From positions 434,001-498,000 of the forward strand of contig NZ_CP075896.1 in the NCBI RefSeq assembly GCF_018604545.1: a DNA stretch of 64,000 bases, read 5' to 3'. Below the pieces are notes generated by a model. The model was given only the letters and a program-made list of their open reading frames with translations, was not told where the DNA came from and searched no databases. A program made the position numbers and the translations under genes. Shown piece after piece: positions 42,087 through 50,360 of this stretch; the first letter of the stretch is position 1, and every line of letters starts with the position of its first letter. The DNA is from Streptomyces koelreuteriae (GTDB lineage Bacteria > Actinomycetota > Actinomycetes > Streptomycetales > Streptomycetaceae).

Positions 42087-43169
42087 CTAGAAGTTGAACT
42101 GGTCGATGTTCTCGGCGTCGAAGACGGTCGGCTTGCCGAGGCTGATCACGCCGTCCTTGCCGATGGTGTACTCGCCCATGGAACCGGCCTTGAAGGTCTC
42201 GCCCTCCTTGCCGGTGATCTGCCCGGAGGACAGGGCGACAGCGGTACGGGCGGCCAGCTCGCCGAGCTTGGCCGGGTCCCACAGCTCGAACGCCTCGACG
42301 GTGCCGTTCTTGACGTACTTGCGCATGTCGTTGGGGGTGCCGAGGCCGGTCAGCTTGACCTTGCCCTTGTACTTGGAGCCCGACAGGTACTGGGCGGCGG
42401 CCTTGATGCCGACGGTGGTCGGGGAGATGATCCCCTTCAGGTTCGGGTACTCCTGGAGCAGGCCCTGGGTCTGCTGGAAGGACTGCTGGGCGTCGTCGTT
42501 GCCGTACGCGGTCTTCACCAGCTTCATGTTCTTGTACTCGGGCTTCTTCAGCTCGTCCTTCATGAAGTCGATCCAGGTGTTCTGGTTCGTCGCCGTCTGC
42601 GCGGCGGACAGGATCGCGATCTCGCCCTTGTAGTCGAGCTGCTTGGCGAGCAGCTGCACCTCGGTACGGCCCAGGTCCTCGGCGGAGGCCTGCGACACGA
42701 AGGCGTTGCGGCAGCCGGCCGTGGTGTCGGAGTCGTAGGTGACGACCTTGATGCCGTTCTTCATGGCCTGCTTGAGCGCGGTGCACAGCGCGCCCGGGTC
42801 CTGCGCGGAGACGGCCATCGCGTCGACCTGCTGCTGGGTGAGCGTGTTGACGTAGCTGACCTGCCCGGCGGTGTCGGTGGCGCTGGACGGCCCGACCTCC
42901 TTGTAGCTGGAGCCGAGCTCCTTCAGCGCCTTCTCGCCGCCCTTGTCGGCGGAGGTGAAGTACGGGTTGTTGACCTGCTTGGGCAGGAACCCGACGGTGA
43001 GCCCCTTCTTGGTGGCCGCGTTCGGATCGGCCTTACCGGCGGTGGCGGCGGACGCCCCTTCGTCCGCCACGTCCTTCTTGGTGGTCCCACCGCAGGCGGT
43101 GAGGGCCAGGGCGAGAGAGGTGGCGGTGGCGAGGGCCGCACAGCATCGGCGGAGGGTTGTCTTACGCAT
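42087..43169 (-). CDS. rhaS: Rhamnose ABC transporter substrate-binding lipoprotein
   Basis: The protein is 360 residues from ATG 43169, with AAAGGAAA upstream. A lipoprotein signal (LALALTACGG) anchors a periplasmic-binding-protein type 1 domain: KGLTVGFLPKQVNNPYFTSADKGGEKAL, DAMAVSAQDPGAL and the C-terminal GVISLGKPTVFDAENIDQFNF. The sequence type matches RhaS of other rhamnose transporters. It follows the permease genes by 82 bases, a gap holding the 22-bp Streptomyces repeat. Confidence 0.92.
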   Translation of the reverse strand: MRKTTLRRCCAALATATSLALALTACGGTTKKDVADEGASAATAGKADPNAATKKGLTVGFLPKQVNNPYFTSADKGGEKALKELGSSYKEVGPSSATDTAGQVSYVNTLTQQQVDAMAVSAQDPGALCTALKQAMKNGIKVVTYDSDTTAGCRNAFVSQASAEDLGRTEVQLLAKQLDYKGEIAILSAAQTATNQNTWIDFMKDELKKPEYKNMKLVKTAYGNDDAQQSFQQTQGLLQEYPNLKGIISPTTVGIKAAAQYLSGSKYKGKVKLTGLGTPNDMRKYVKNGTVEAFELWDPAKLGELAARTAVALSSGQITGKEGETFKAGSMGEYTIGKDGVISLGKPTVFDAENIDQFNF

Positions 43170-43212
43170 GACGGTTTCCTTTGGACGAGGTTGAGGGAAG
43201 CGCCCTTCTCTT

Positions 43213-43234
43213 AGGGGCGCGGGGAACTGCGCGA
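43213..43234 (+). repeat. 22-bp intergenic repeat, copy 1
   Basis: Starts AGGGGCGCGGGGAACT and ends GCGCGA. The reverse complement occurs exactly at 48259-48280, with looser similarity for about 11 bases beyond. I recall this sequence as a frequent intergenic element in Streptomyces genomes. Here it lies between the permease stop and the rhaS start. Confidence 0.8.
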
Positions 43235-43251
43235 CCAGCCACAGCGGACGG

Positions 43252-44229
43252 TCAGCCGGACGACGATTGAGCACGCAAAACGGCGATCTGCCGAGCCACC
43301 CGAGGCCCAAGAACAGAAAGCACAAGCAACACACCGGTCACGACGATCTGCGACTGGGCGGACACATCCTGAAGGCTCATCACGTTCTGCAGAGCCCCGA
43401 GCAGAAACACCCCGGCGATCGCACCCCCCAACGTGCCCTTGCCCCCGTCGAAGTCGATCCCCCCGAGCAACACCGCCGCCACCACCGACAGTTCGAGCCC
43501 CGTCGCGTTGTCATAGCGCGCACTCGCGTAGTGCAGCGCCCAGAAGACGCCGGTCAGCGAGGCCATCACCCCGGTCAGCGTGAACAGGAGCAGCTTCTGC
43601 CGCTTGACGCGGACACCGGCGAACCGCGCCGCCTCCTCATTCGCCCCGATCGCGAACAGCGACCGCCCGAACGGCGTGGCGTGCAGCGCGACCACGGCGA
43701 TGGCGAGCAGGACCAGGAACGGCAGGAAGGCGTACGGGATGAACGTGTCGCCGAGACGCCCGGCCGCGAAGTCCAGGTACTGCGTGGGGAAGTCGGTCAC
43801 CGCGTCGGACCCGAGCACGATCTGCGCGATACCCCGGTAGGCGGCAAGGGTTCCGATGGTGACGGCGAGGGACGGCAGCCCGAGCCTGGTCACCAGCAGC
43901 CCGTTGACCAGCCCGCACACCACACCCAGCAGCAGGCAGATCGGGATGATCGTCTCGATGGCCATGCCCTGGTTCCACAGGGCGCCCATCACCGCTCCCG
44001 ACAGGCCGGCCGTGGAGGCGACCGACAGATCGATCTCCCCGGACACCACCAGCAGCGTCATCGGCAGGGCGATCAGCGCGATCGGCAGCGTGTTGCCGAT
44101 GAGGAACGACAGGTTGAGCGCGTTGCCGAACCCGTCGACGAATCCGAAGGAGAACAGCAGCACCACGAGGAGCAGGGCGCCGACCACCGTGTCCCAGCGG
44201 ACCGCTCGGCTCAGGGAGATGTCAGCCAT
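43252..44229 (-). CDS. rhaQ: Rhamnose ABC transporter permease
   Basis: A 325-residue permease with about ten membrane helices and the sugar-ABC permease signature LLVVSGEIDLSVASTAGLSGAVMG. The loop IGANEEAARFAGVRVKRQKL is the contact site for the ATPase. Its ATG overlaps the end of the preceding permease gene by 8 bases. It pairs with RhaP to make the rhamnose channel. Confidence 0.92.
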   Translation of the reverse strand: MADISLSRAVRWDTVVGALLLVVLLFSFGFVDGFGNALNLSFLIGNTLPIALIALPMTLLVVSGEIDLSVASTAGLSGAVMGALWNQGMAIETIIPICLLLGVVCGLVNGLLVTRLGLPSLAVTIGTLAAYRGIAQIVLGSDAVTDFPTQYLDFAAGRLGDTFIPYAFLPFLVLLAIAVVALHATPFGRSLFAIGANEEAARFAGVRVKRQKLLLFTLTGVMASLTGVFWALHYASARYDNATGLELSVVAAVLLGGIDFDGGKGTLGGAIAGVFLLGALQNVMSLQDVSAQSQIVVTGVLLVLSVLGPRVARQIAVLRAQSSSG

Positions 44230-45262
44230 GGCGGGCGTTCCTCTTCTTCAGGGCGGAGGCCACGCGCAGCGCGACGACCCGGTCGACGGCGATGGCGAGG
44301 ATGAGCAGGATGCCATTGATGGCGAGCACCCAGACCGAGCTGACACCGAGGGCGGGCAGCACACTGTTGATGGAGGTCAGCAGCAGCGCGCCGAGGGCCG
44401 CGCCGTAGACGCTGCCGGAGCCGCCGGTGAAGACGACGCCGCCGACCACGACCGCGCTGACGACGGTCAGTTCGTAGCCGCTGCCGGTGCCGGAGTCGAC
44501 GTTGCCGAACCGGGCGAGGTACATCGCGCCGGCGAGTCCGGCGAGGGCGCCGCAGAAGGTGTACGCGGCGAGGATCCGCTTGCGGACGGGGATGCCGGCG
44601 AGGCGCGCGGCCTCCGGGTTGGAGCCGAGGGCGTAGAGCTCGCGGCCGCTGCCGTAGTGCTTGAGGTAGTACGCCGTCGCCACCAGCACCGCCAGGGCGA
44701 TCAGTGCCAGGTACGGCACCGCCCAGATGCCGCCGGAGCCGAAGTCGACGAACCCGCCGGGCAGATCGGCCGCGGTGATCTGGCGGGAGCCGACCCAGAT
44801 GGAGTCGATGCCGCGGATGATGTAGAGCGTGCCGAGGGTGACGACGAGCGCGGGCACCTGGCCCAGGCTGACGAGCAGGCCGTTGAGCAGGCCGAAGCCG
44901 ATGCCGAGCAGGACGGCCAGCGCGATCGCCACGACCGGGTTGCCGCCGCCCTGGAGATACGTTCCGGCGGCGAAGGCGCTGATGCCGAGCGTGGATCCGA
45001 CGGACAGGTCGACGTTCCGCGTGATGACCACCAGGGACTGGCCCGTGGCGACCAGCACGAGGATCGTCGCGTTCAGCAGCAGGTCCTTGATGCCCTGTTC
45101 GGACAGGAACTCGCTGTTTCCGGCCTGGGTGACGGCGATCATCGCCAGGAAGACGACCAGGATGGCGAGTTCGCGCATCTTGAAGACCCGGTCGACCAGC
45201 CGTGTGCCGCTGGACTTGGGCACGTCGGCCACGGGGGCCTCTCGGGGAGTGACGACCGTCAT
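44222..45262 (-). CDS. rhaP: Rhamnose ABC transporter permease
   Basis: A 346-residue permease, paralogous to the next gene, with the signature [24 protein letters not shown] and the ATPase-contact loop [20 protein letters not shown]. The ATG overlaps the ATPase stop by 4 bases, and the end overlaps the next permease start, so the genes are translationally coupled. Confidence 0.92.
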   Translation of the reverse strand: MTVVTPREAPVADVPKSSGTRLVDRVFKMRELAILVVFLAMIAVTQAGNSEFLSEQGIKDLLLNATILVLVATGQSLVVITRNVDLSVGSTLGISAFAAGTYLQGGGNPVVAIALAVLLGIGFGLLNGLLVSLGQVPALVVTLGTLYIIRGIDSIWVGSRQITAADLPGGFVDFGSGGIWAVPYLALIALAVLVATAYYLKHYGSGRELYALGSNPEAARLAGIPVRKRILAAYTFCGALAGLAGAMYLARFGNVDSGTGSGYELTVVSAVVVGGVVFTGGSGSVYGAALGALLLTSINSVLPALGVSSVWVLAINGILLILAIAVDRVVALRVASALKKRNARHG

Positions 45263-46776
45263 GCGGCGGCCCTCCCGGTGGCTGCGGCCATCACGGTTTC
45301 CTCGGTGGCGTCGGAGCGCGGGATCTCGGCGGTGAGGCGGCCCTCGTGCATCACCAGCACGCGGTCGGCCATGCCGAGGATCTCGGGCAGGTCGGAGGAG
45401 ATCATCAGGACGGCCACGCCGTCGGCGGCCAGTTGGGACAGCAGCCGGTGCACCTCGGCCTTGGTGCCGACGTCGATGCCCCGGGTCGGTTCGTCGACGA
45501 TCAGCACCTTGGGGCCGGTGGCCAGCCACTTGGCGAGCACGACCTTCTGCTGGTTGCCGCCGGAGAGGGTGTTGACGGTGTCGGCGATCCGGGCGAACTT
45601 CACCTGGAGCTTGACGGCCCAGTCGAGGGAGCGGCTGCGCTCGGCGCCCCGGTCCATCAGCCCTGCCTTGACGGTCGTACGGAGCCCGGTGAGGCCGATG
45701 TTGCGCTCGATGGACATGTCCATCACCAGGCCCTGGGCGCGCCGGTCCTCGGGGACCAGGGCGAGTCCGGCGGACATCGCGGTGGAGGGGGCGCCGTTGA
45801 CGAGGGCCTTGCCCTGGACGGAGACCTCGCCGGCGTCCCAGCGGTCGATGCCGAACACGGCCCGGGCGACCTCGGTGCGGCCCGCGCCGACGAGCCCGGC
45901 GAGGCCGACGATCTCGCCGTGCCGCACCTCGAAGGAGACGTCGGTGAAGACGCCCTCGCGGGTCAGGCGGCGCACGCTCAGGGCGACTTCGCCCGGTGTC
46001 ACGTCCTGCTTGGGGTACAGCTCGTCGAGGTCGCGGCCGACCATGCGGCGCACGAGGTCGTCCTCGGTCATGCCGTCCAGGGGCTCGCTGGCGATCCGGG
46101 CGCCGTCGCGCAGGGTGGTGACCGTCCGGCAGATCTCGAAGATCTCCTCCAGCCGGTGGGAGATGAACAGCACGGCGGCGCCCTGGTCGCGCAGGGTGCG
46201 TACGACGCCGAAGAGGCGGGCGACCTCGTTGCCGGTGAGGGCGGCGGTCGGCTCGTCCATGATCAGGACGCGGGCGTCGAAGGAGAGGGCCTTGGCGATC
46301 TCGACGATCTGCTGGTCGGCGATGGACAGGCCGCGGGCGGGCCGGTCGGGGTCGAGTTCGACGCCGAGGCGCTCCATGAGGGCGGCGGTCGCGTTGTGCG
46401 TGGCCTGGTGGTCGATCCGGCCGAGGGCGCGCTTGGGCCTGCGGCCCATGTAGATGTTCTCGGCGATCGACAGGTCGGGGAAGAGCGTGGGCTCCTGGTA
46501 GATCACGGCGATCCCGGCGTCGCAGGCGTCGCCGGGGCCGTTGAAGACGACGGGCGCACCGTCGAGCAGCACCTGGCCGGCGTCCGGCCGGTGCACTCCG
46601 GCGAGCGCCTTGATGAGGGTGGACTTGCCGGCACCGTTCTCGCCGGCCAGGGCGTGCACCTCCCCGGGGAACAGCTCCAGGGAGACGTCCCGCAGCGCGC
46701 GGACCGCGCCGAAGGACTTGGACACGTCCCTCAGTGCCAGAACCGGGGCCGGACCCGTGGTGGACGGGTGGGTCAT
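45259..46776 (-). CDS. rhaT: Rhamnose ABC transporter ATP-binding protein (double ATPase)
   Basis: The protein has 505 residues with two ABC cassettes in one chain. The first has Walker [10 protein letters not shown] and LSIADQQ as its signature; the second has a degenerate GLVGAGRTE in place of Walker A and LSGGNQQ. This asymmetry is normal for RbsA/XylG/RhaT ATPases of monosaccharide importers. It is the first gene of the leftward rhamnose operon, with its promoter and LacI-type operators in 46820-46900. Confidence 0.93.
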   Translation of the reverse strand: MTHPSTTGPAPVLALRDVSKSFGAVRALRDVSLELFPGEVHALAGENGAGKSTLIKALAGVHRPDAGQVLLDGAPVVFNGPGDACDAGIAVIYQEPTLFPDLSIAENIYMGRRPKRALGRIDHQATHNATAALMERLGVELDPDRPARGLSIADQQIVEIAKALSFDARVLIMDEPTAALTGNEVARLFGVVRTLRDQGAAVLFISHRLEEIFEICRTVTTLRDGARIASEPLDGMTEDDLVRRMVGRDLDELYPKQDVTPGEVALSVRRLTREGVFTDVSFEVRHGEIVGLAGLVGAGRTEVARAVFGIDRWDAGEVSVQGKALVNGAPSTAMSAGLALVPEDRRAQGLVMDMSIERNIGLTGLRTTVKAGLMDRGAERSRSLDWAVKLQVKFARIADTVNTLSGGNQQKVVLAKWLATGPKVLIVDEPTRGIDVGTKAEVHRLLSQLAADGVAVLMISSDLPEILGMADRVLVMHEGRLTAEIPRSDATEETVMAAATGRAAA

Positions 46777-46819
46777 GAGGGCTCCTCGACGACGCCGGCG
46801 GGAGGCCCTCCCGGCGTCG

Positions 46820-46831
46820 TGAAAGGTTTCA
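46820..46831. promoter_or_regulatory. LacI-type operator TGAAA-GG-TTTCA
   Basis: A perfect 5-bp inverted repeat around GG, 44 bases upstream of the rhaT start and about 15 bases downstream of the putative rhaT -10 box. A LacI protein bound here would block the leftward operon. Confidence 0.65.
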
Positions 46832-46845
46832 ACTGGATTGCCGGG

Positions 46846-46875
46846 ACGTTAGGCGGGCCGCGCATGTCACGTCAA
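46846..46875 (-). promoter_or_regulatory. Putative promoter of the leftward rhamnose operon
   Basis: On the minus strand, a -35 box TTGACG (46875-46870) and a -10 box TAACGT (46851-46846) are spaced by 18 bases, a good match to the main vegetative promoter type. Confidence 0.6.
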
Positions 46876-46885
46876 TGGGTACCGG

Positions 46886-46900
46886 TCGAAAATATTTCGA
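46886..46900. promoter_or_regulatory. Palindrome TCGAAA-ATA-TTTCGA in the rha promoter region
   Basis: Perfect 6-bp arms around ATA, midway between the two divergent promoters and just upstream of the leftward -35 box. It shares the GAAA/TTTC core with the other two palindromes and may be a third LacI-type site that lets the repressor bridge both promoters. Confidence 0.55.
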
Positions 46901-46960
46901 GCCCGATTCGAGGAGTGAAGGTCACGCGCCGGTCACGGGTAACCGTGTGAGCCGGAGGGG

Positions 46961-46989
46961 TTGACACCCCTTCGGGGGGCCCATAGCTT
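46961..46989 (+). promoter_or_regulatory. Putative promoter of the rhaI operon
   Basis: The -35 box TTGACA (46961-46966) and the -10-like TAGCTT (46984-46989) are 17 bases apart. The spacer holds a small CCCC-TTC-GGGG hairpin. The LacI-type palindrome at 46996 follows directly. Confidence 0.65.
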
Positions 46990-46995
46990 CGCGTC

Positions 46996-47013
46996 CTGAA
47001 TCGTTTCATTCAG
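46996..47013. promoter_or_regulatory. LacI-type operator CTGAAT-N6-ATTCAG
   Basis: An 18-base palindrome with perfect 6-bp arms; its centre GAATCGTTTC is one base from the classic LacI-type core GAAACGTTTC. It lies immediately after the rhaI -10 box and 35 bases before the start codon. Confidence 0.65.
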
Positions 47014-47048
47014 TGGTCGTTACGACCCGATGCCACAGGAGCCCTGAC

Positions 47049-48209
47049 GTGACCGAGCTCGCCGCGGCGAAGACCGCGCTCAAGACCCAGGCCGTCGAGA
47101 CGCCGTCGTGGGCGTACGGGAACTCGGGCACCCGGTTCAAGGTGTTCGCGCAGGCGGGTGTGCCACGTGATCCGTACGAGAAGCTGGACGACGCGGCGAA
47201 GGTGCACGAGTTCACGGGGGTCGCCCCGACGGTGGCGCTGCACATTCCGTGGGACAAGGTCGACGACTACGCGGCGCTGGCGAAGCACGCGGAGCGGCGT
47301 GGTGTGCGGCTCGGCGCGATCAACTCCAACACCTTCCAGGACGACGACTACAAGCTCGGGAGCATCTGTCATCCGGACGCGGCGGTGCGGCGCAAGGCCG
47401 TGGACCATCTGCTGGAGTGCGTCGACATCATGGACGCGACGGGGTCGACGGATCTGAAGCTGTGGTTCGCCGACGGAACGAACTATCCCGGGCAGGACGA
47501 CATCCGTGGGCGGCAGGACCGGCTGGCCGAGGGGCTCGCGGAGGTCTACGAGCGGCTGGGCGAGGGGCAGCGGATGCTGCTGGAGTACAAGTTCTTCGAG
47601 CCGGCCTTCTATACGACGGATGTTCCGGACTGGGGCACCGCCTATGCGCACTGTCTGAAGCTCGGGCCTCAGGCGCAGGTCGTGGTCGACACGGGGCATC
47701 ACGCGCCGGGGACCAATATCGAGTTCATCGTGGCGACGCTGTTGCGTGAGGGGAAGCTCGGGGGGTTCGATTTCAATTCGCGGTTCTACGCGGATGACGA
47801 CCTGATGGTGGGGGCGGCGGATCCGTTCCAGTTGTTCCGGATCATGTATGAGGTGATTCGGGGTGGGGGGTTCACGCCTGACGTGGCGTTCATGCTCGAT
47901 CAGTGTCACAACATCGAGGCGAAGATTCCGGCGATCATTCGGTCGGTGATGAATGTGCAGGAGGCTACGGCGAAGGCGTTGCTGGTTGATGAGGGTGCGC
48001 TGCGCGCGGCTCAGGGGGTGGGGGATGTTCTTGAGGCGAATGCCGTGGTGATGGATGCGTACAACACGGATGTGCGGCCGTTGCTGCGGGAGGTGCGGGA
48101 GGAGATGGGGTTGGACCCCGACCCTGTTGCGGCGTATCGGCGGTCTGGGTGGGCGGAGAAAATCGTTGCTGAGCGGGTTGGTGGGGAGCAAGCCGGTTGG
48201 GGGGCGTGA
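47049..48209 (+). CDS. rhaI: L-rhamnose isomerase
   Basis: The protein is 386 residues from GTG 47049, with AGGAG upstream. It has the xylose-isomerase-like TIM barrel, with metal and substrate residues around ADGTNYPGQDD, LEYKFFEPAFYTTD, VVDTGHHAPGTNIEFIVA and FMLDQCHNIEAKIP. It converts L-rhamnose to L-rhamnulose. It is the first gene of the rightward rhamnose unit. The last half of the gene uses more T-ending codons (GAT, AAT, TTG, CGG runs) than its neighbours. Confidence 0.94.
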   Translation: MTELAAAKTALKTQAVETPSWAYGNSGTRFKVFAQAGVPRDPYEKLDDAAKVHEFTGVAPTVALHIPWDKVDDYAALAKHAERRGVRLGAINSNTFQDDDYKLGSICHPDAAVRRKAVDHLLECVDIMDATGSTDLKLWFADGTNYPGQDDIRGRQDRLAEGLAEVYERLGEGQRMLLEYKFFEPAFYTTDVPDWGTAYAHCLKLGPQAQVVVDTGHHAPGTNIEFIVATLLREGKLGGFDFNSRFYADDDLMVGAADPFQLFRIMYEVIRGGGFTPDVAFMLDQCHNIEAKIPAIIRSVMNVQEATAKALLVDEGALRAAQGVGDVLEANAVVMDAYNTDVRPLLREVREEMGLDPDPVAAYRRSGWAEKIVAERVGGEQAGWGA

Positions 48210-48258
48210 GCGTCTGCCGGGTTCTGTTTGATTCGGGGTGCGGGTGCGTTGTGGTTGT

Positions 48259-48280
48259 TCGCGCAGTTCCCCGCGCCCCT
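48259..48280 (-). repeat. 22-bp intergenic repeat, copy 2 (inverted)
   Basis: Exact reverse complement of the element at 43213-43234, lying between rhaI and the aldolase/dehydrogenase gene. The surrounding GTTGTGGTTGT also resembles the flank of copy 1 when inverted. In this position it would be transcribed within the rhamnose message. Confidence 0.8.
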
Positions 48281-48320
48281 GAGGGAAGCCTCCACTCTCC
48301 GTTGAAAGGAAATGGCATTC

Positions 48321-50360
48321 ATGGCACTCCATTCTGAGGCCGCTGATCTGCTCGCTCGGTCGCATCGGCTCGGGGGCGATCCCCGTAACACCAATTACGC
48401 GGGAGGCAATGCCTCCGCCAAGGGCACCGAGACCGATCCCGTCACCGGGGGTGATGTGGAGTTGATGTGGGTCAAGGGATCCGGTGGGGATCTGGGGACG
48501 TTGACCGAGGGTGGGCTGGCCGTGTTGCGGCTGGATCGGATGCGGGCGCTGGTCGATGTGTATCCGGGGGTGGAGCGCGAGGACGAGATGGTGGCCGCGT
48601 TCGACTACTGCCTGCACGGGAAGGGTGGGGCGGCTCCTTCGATCGACACCGCCATGCACGGGCTGGTCGGGGCCGCGCATGTCGATCATCTGCATCCTGA
48701 TTCGGGGATCGCGCTCGCCTGTGCGGCCGACGGGGAGAAGCTGACCGCCGAGTGTTTCGGGGACCGTGTGGTGTGGGTGCCGTGGCGGCGGCCCGGGTTT
48801 CAGCTGGGGCTGGACATCGCGGCGGTGAAGGAGGCCAATCCGGGGGCCATCGGGTGTGTGCTCGGCGGGCACGGGATCACGGCCTGGGGTGACACCTCCG
48901 AGGAGTGCGAGCGGAACTCACTGCACATCATCCGGACCGCCGAGGCGTTCCTCGCCGAGCGGGGGAAGGCCGAGCCCTTCGGGCCGGTGATCGAGGGGTA
49001 TGCCGCGGTGAGCGCCGGAGAGCGCCGGGAGCGGGCCGCCGCGCTCGCGCCGTACGTCCGCGCCCTCGCGTCCCAGGACCGGCCGCAGGTCGGGCACTTC
49101 GACGACTCCGAGGTCGTCCTCGACTTCCTGGCGAGCGCGGAGCATCCGCGGCTGGCCGCGCTGGGCACCTCCTGCCCCGACCACTTCCTGCGGACCAAGG
49201 TCCGGCCGCTCGTCCTCGATCTGCCTCCGTCCTCGACACTCGACGAGGCCGTCGACCGGCTCAAGGAGCTGCACGCCGCGTACCGCGAGGAGTACGCCGC
49301 CTACTACCAGCGGCACGCCCTGCCCGACTCCCCCGCGATGCGCGGCGCCGACCCGGCGATCGTGCTGGTCCCGGGGGTGGGGATGTTCTCGTTCGGCAAG
49401 GACAAGCAGACCGCGCGGGTGGCCGGGGAGTTCTACGTCAACGCCATCAATGTGATGCGGGGCGCCGAGGCCGTCTCGACGTATGCGCCGATCGAGGAGT
49501 CGGAGAAGTTCCGTATCGAGTACTGGGCGCTGGAGGAGGCCAAGCTTCAGCGGATGCCGAAGCCCAAGGCACTGGCCACGCGGGTCGCGCTCGTCACCGG
49601 GGCGGGCAGCGGGATCGGGAAGGCCATCGCGCGGCGGCTCGTGGCCGAGGGCGCGTGTGTGGTCGTCGCGGATCTCAACGGGGAGAACGCCCAGGCCGTC
49701 GCCGAGGAGCTGGGCGGGTCGGACAAGGCCGTGGCGGTGACGGTGGACGTGACGTCCGAGGAGCAGATCGCCGAGGCGTTCCGGGCGGCCGTGCTGGCCT
49801 TCGGCGGAGTCGACCTCGTCGTCAACAACGCGGGGATCTCGATCTCCAAGCCGCTGCTGGAGACCTCGGCCAAGGACTGGGATCTGCAGCACGACATCAT
49901 GGCGCGCGGGTCGTTCCTGGTGTCGCGGGAAGCGGCGCGGGTGATGATCGCGCAGGGGCTCGGGGGCGACATCGTCTACATCGCGTCGAAGAACGCCGTG
50001 TTCGCCGGGCCCAACAACATCGCCTACTCGGCCACCAAAGCCGACCAGGCCCACCAGGTGCGGCTGCTCGCCGCCGAGCTGGGCGAGCACGGGGTCCGGG
50101 TCAACGGGATCAACCCGGACGGTGTCGTGCGCGGGTCGGGGATCTTCGCCGGCGGGTGGGGGGCGAAGCGGGCCGCCGTGTACGGGGTGGAGGAGGAGAA
50201 GCTGGGCGAGTTCTACGCGCAGCGGACCATCCTCAAGCGTGAGGTGCTGCCCGAGCATGTGGCGGGCGCCGTCTTCGCCCTGACCGGCGGGGACCTGACC
50301 CACACCACCGGACTGCACATCCCGGTCGACGCCGGCGTCGCGGCCGCTTTCCTGCGATGA
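48321..50360 (+). CDS. rhaD: Bifunctional rhamnulose-1-phosphate aldolase/lactaldehyde dehydrogenase
   Basis: The protein is 679 residues. ATG 48321 is favoured because GAAAGGA lies 10 bases before it; ATG 48312 is too close. Residues 1 to about 410 are a class II aldolase (GGNASAKGTETDP, and the zinc histidines in DHLHPDSG and GGHGITAWG). About 415-679 is an SDR: VTGAGSGIGKAIARRL, NNAGIS and YSATKADQAHQ. The fusion splits L-rhamnulose-1-phosphate to DHAP and L-lactaldehyde and oxidises the latter to L-lactate. It overlaps the kinase gene by 4 bases. Confidence 0.94.
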   Translation: MALHSEAADLLARSHRLGGDPRNTNYAGGNASAKGTETDPVTGGDVELMWVKGSGGDLGTLTEGGLAVLRLDRMRALVDVYPGVEREDEMVAAFDYCLHGKGGAAPSIDTAMHGLVGAAHVDHLHPDSGIALACAADGEKLTAECFGDRVVWVPWRRPGFQLGLDIAAVKEANPGAIGCVLGGHGITAWGDTSEECERNSLHIIRTAEAFLAERGKAEPFGPVIEGYAAVSAGERRERAAALAPYVRALASQDRPQVGHFDDSEVVLDFLASAEHPRLAALGTSCPDHFLRTKVRPLVLDLPPSSTLDEAVDRLKELHAAYREEYAAYYQRHALPDSPAMRGADPAIVLVPGVGMFSFGKDKQTARVAGEFYVNAINVMRGAEAVSTYAPIEESEKFRIEYWALEEAKLQRMPKPKALATRVALVTGAGSGIGKAIARRLVAEGACVVVADLNGENAQAVAEELGGSDKAVAVTVDVTSEEQIAEAFRAAVLAFGGVDLVVNNAGISISKPLLETSAKDWDLQHDIMARGSFLVSREAARVMIAQGLGGDIVYIASKNAVFAGPNNIAYSATKADQAHQVRLLAAELGEHGVRVNGINPDGVVRGSGIFAGGWGAKRAAVYGVEEEKLGEFYAQRTILKREVLPEHVAGAVFALTGGDLTHTTGLHIPVDAGVAAAFLR

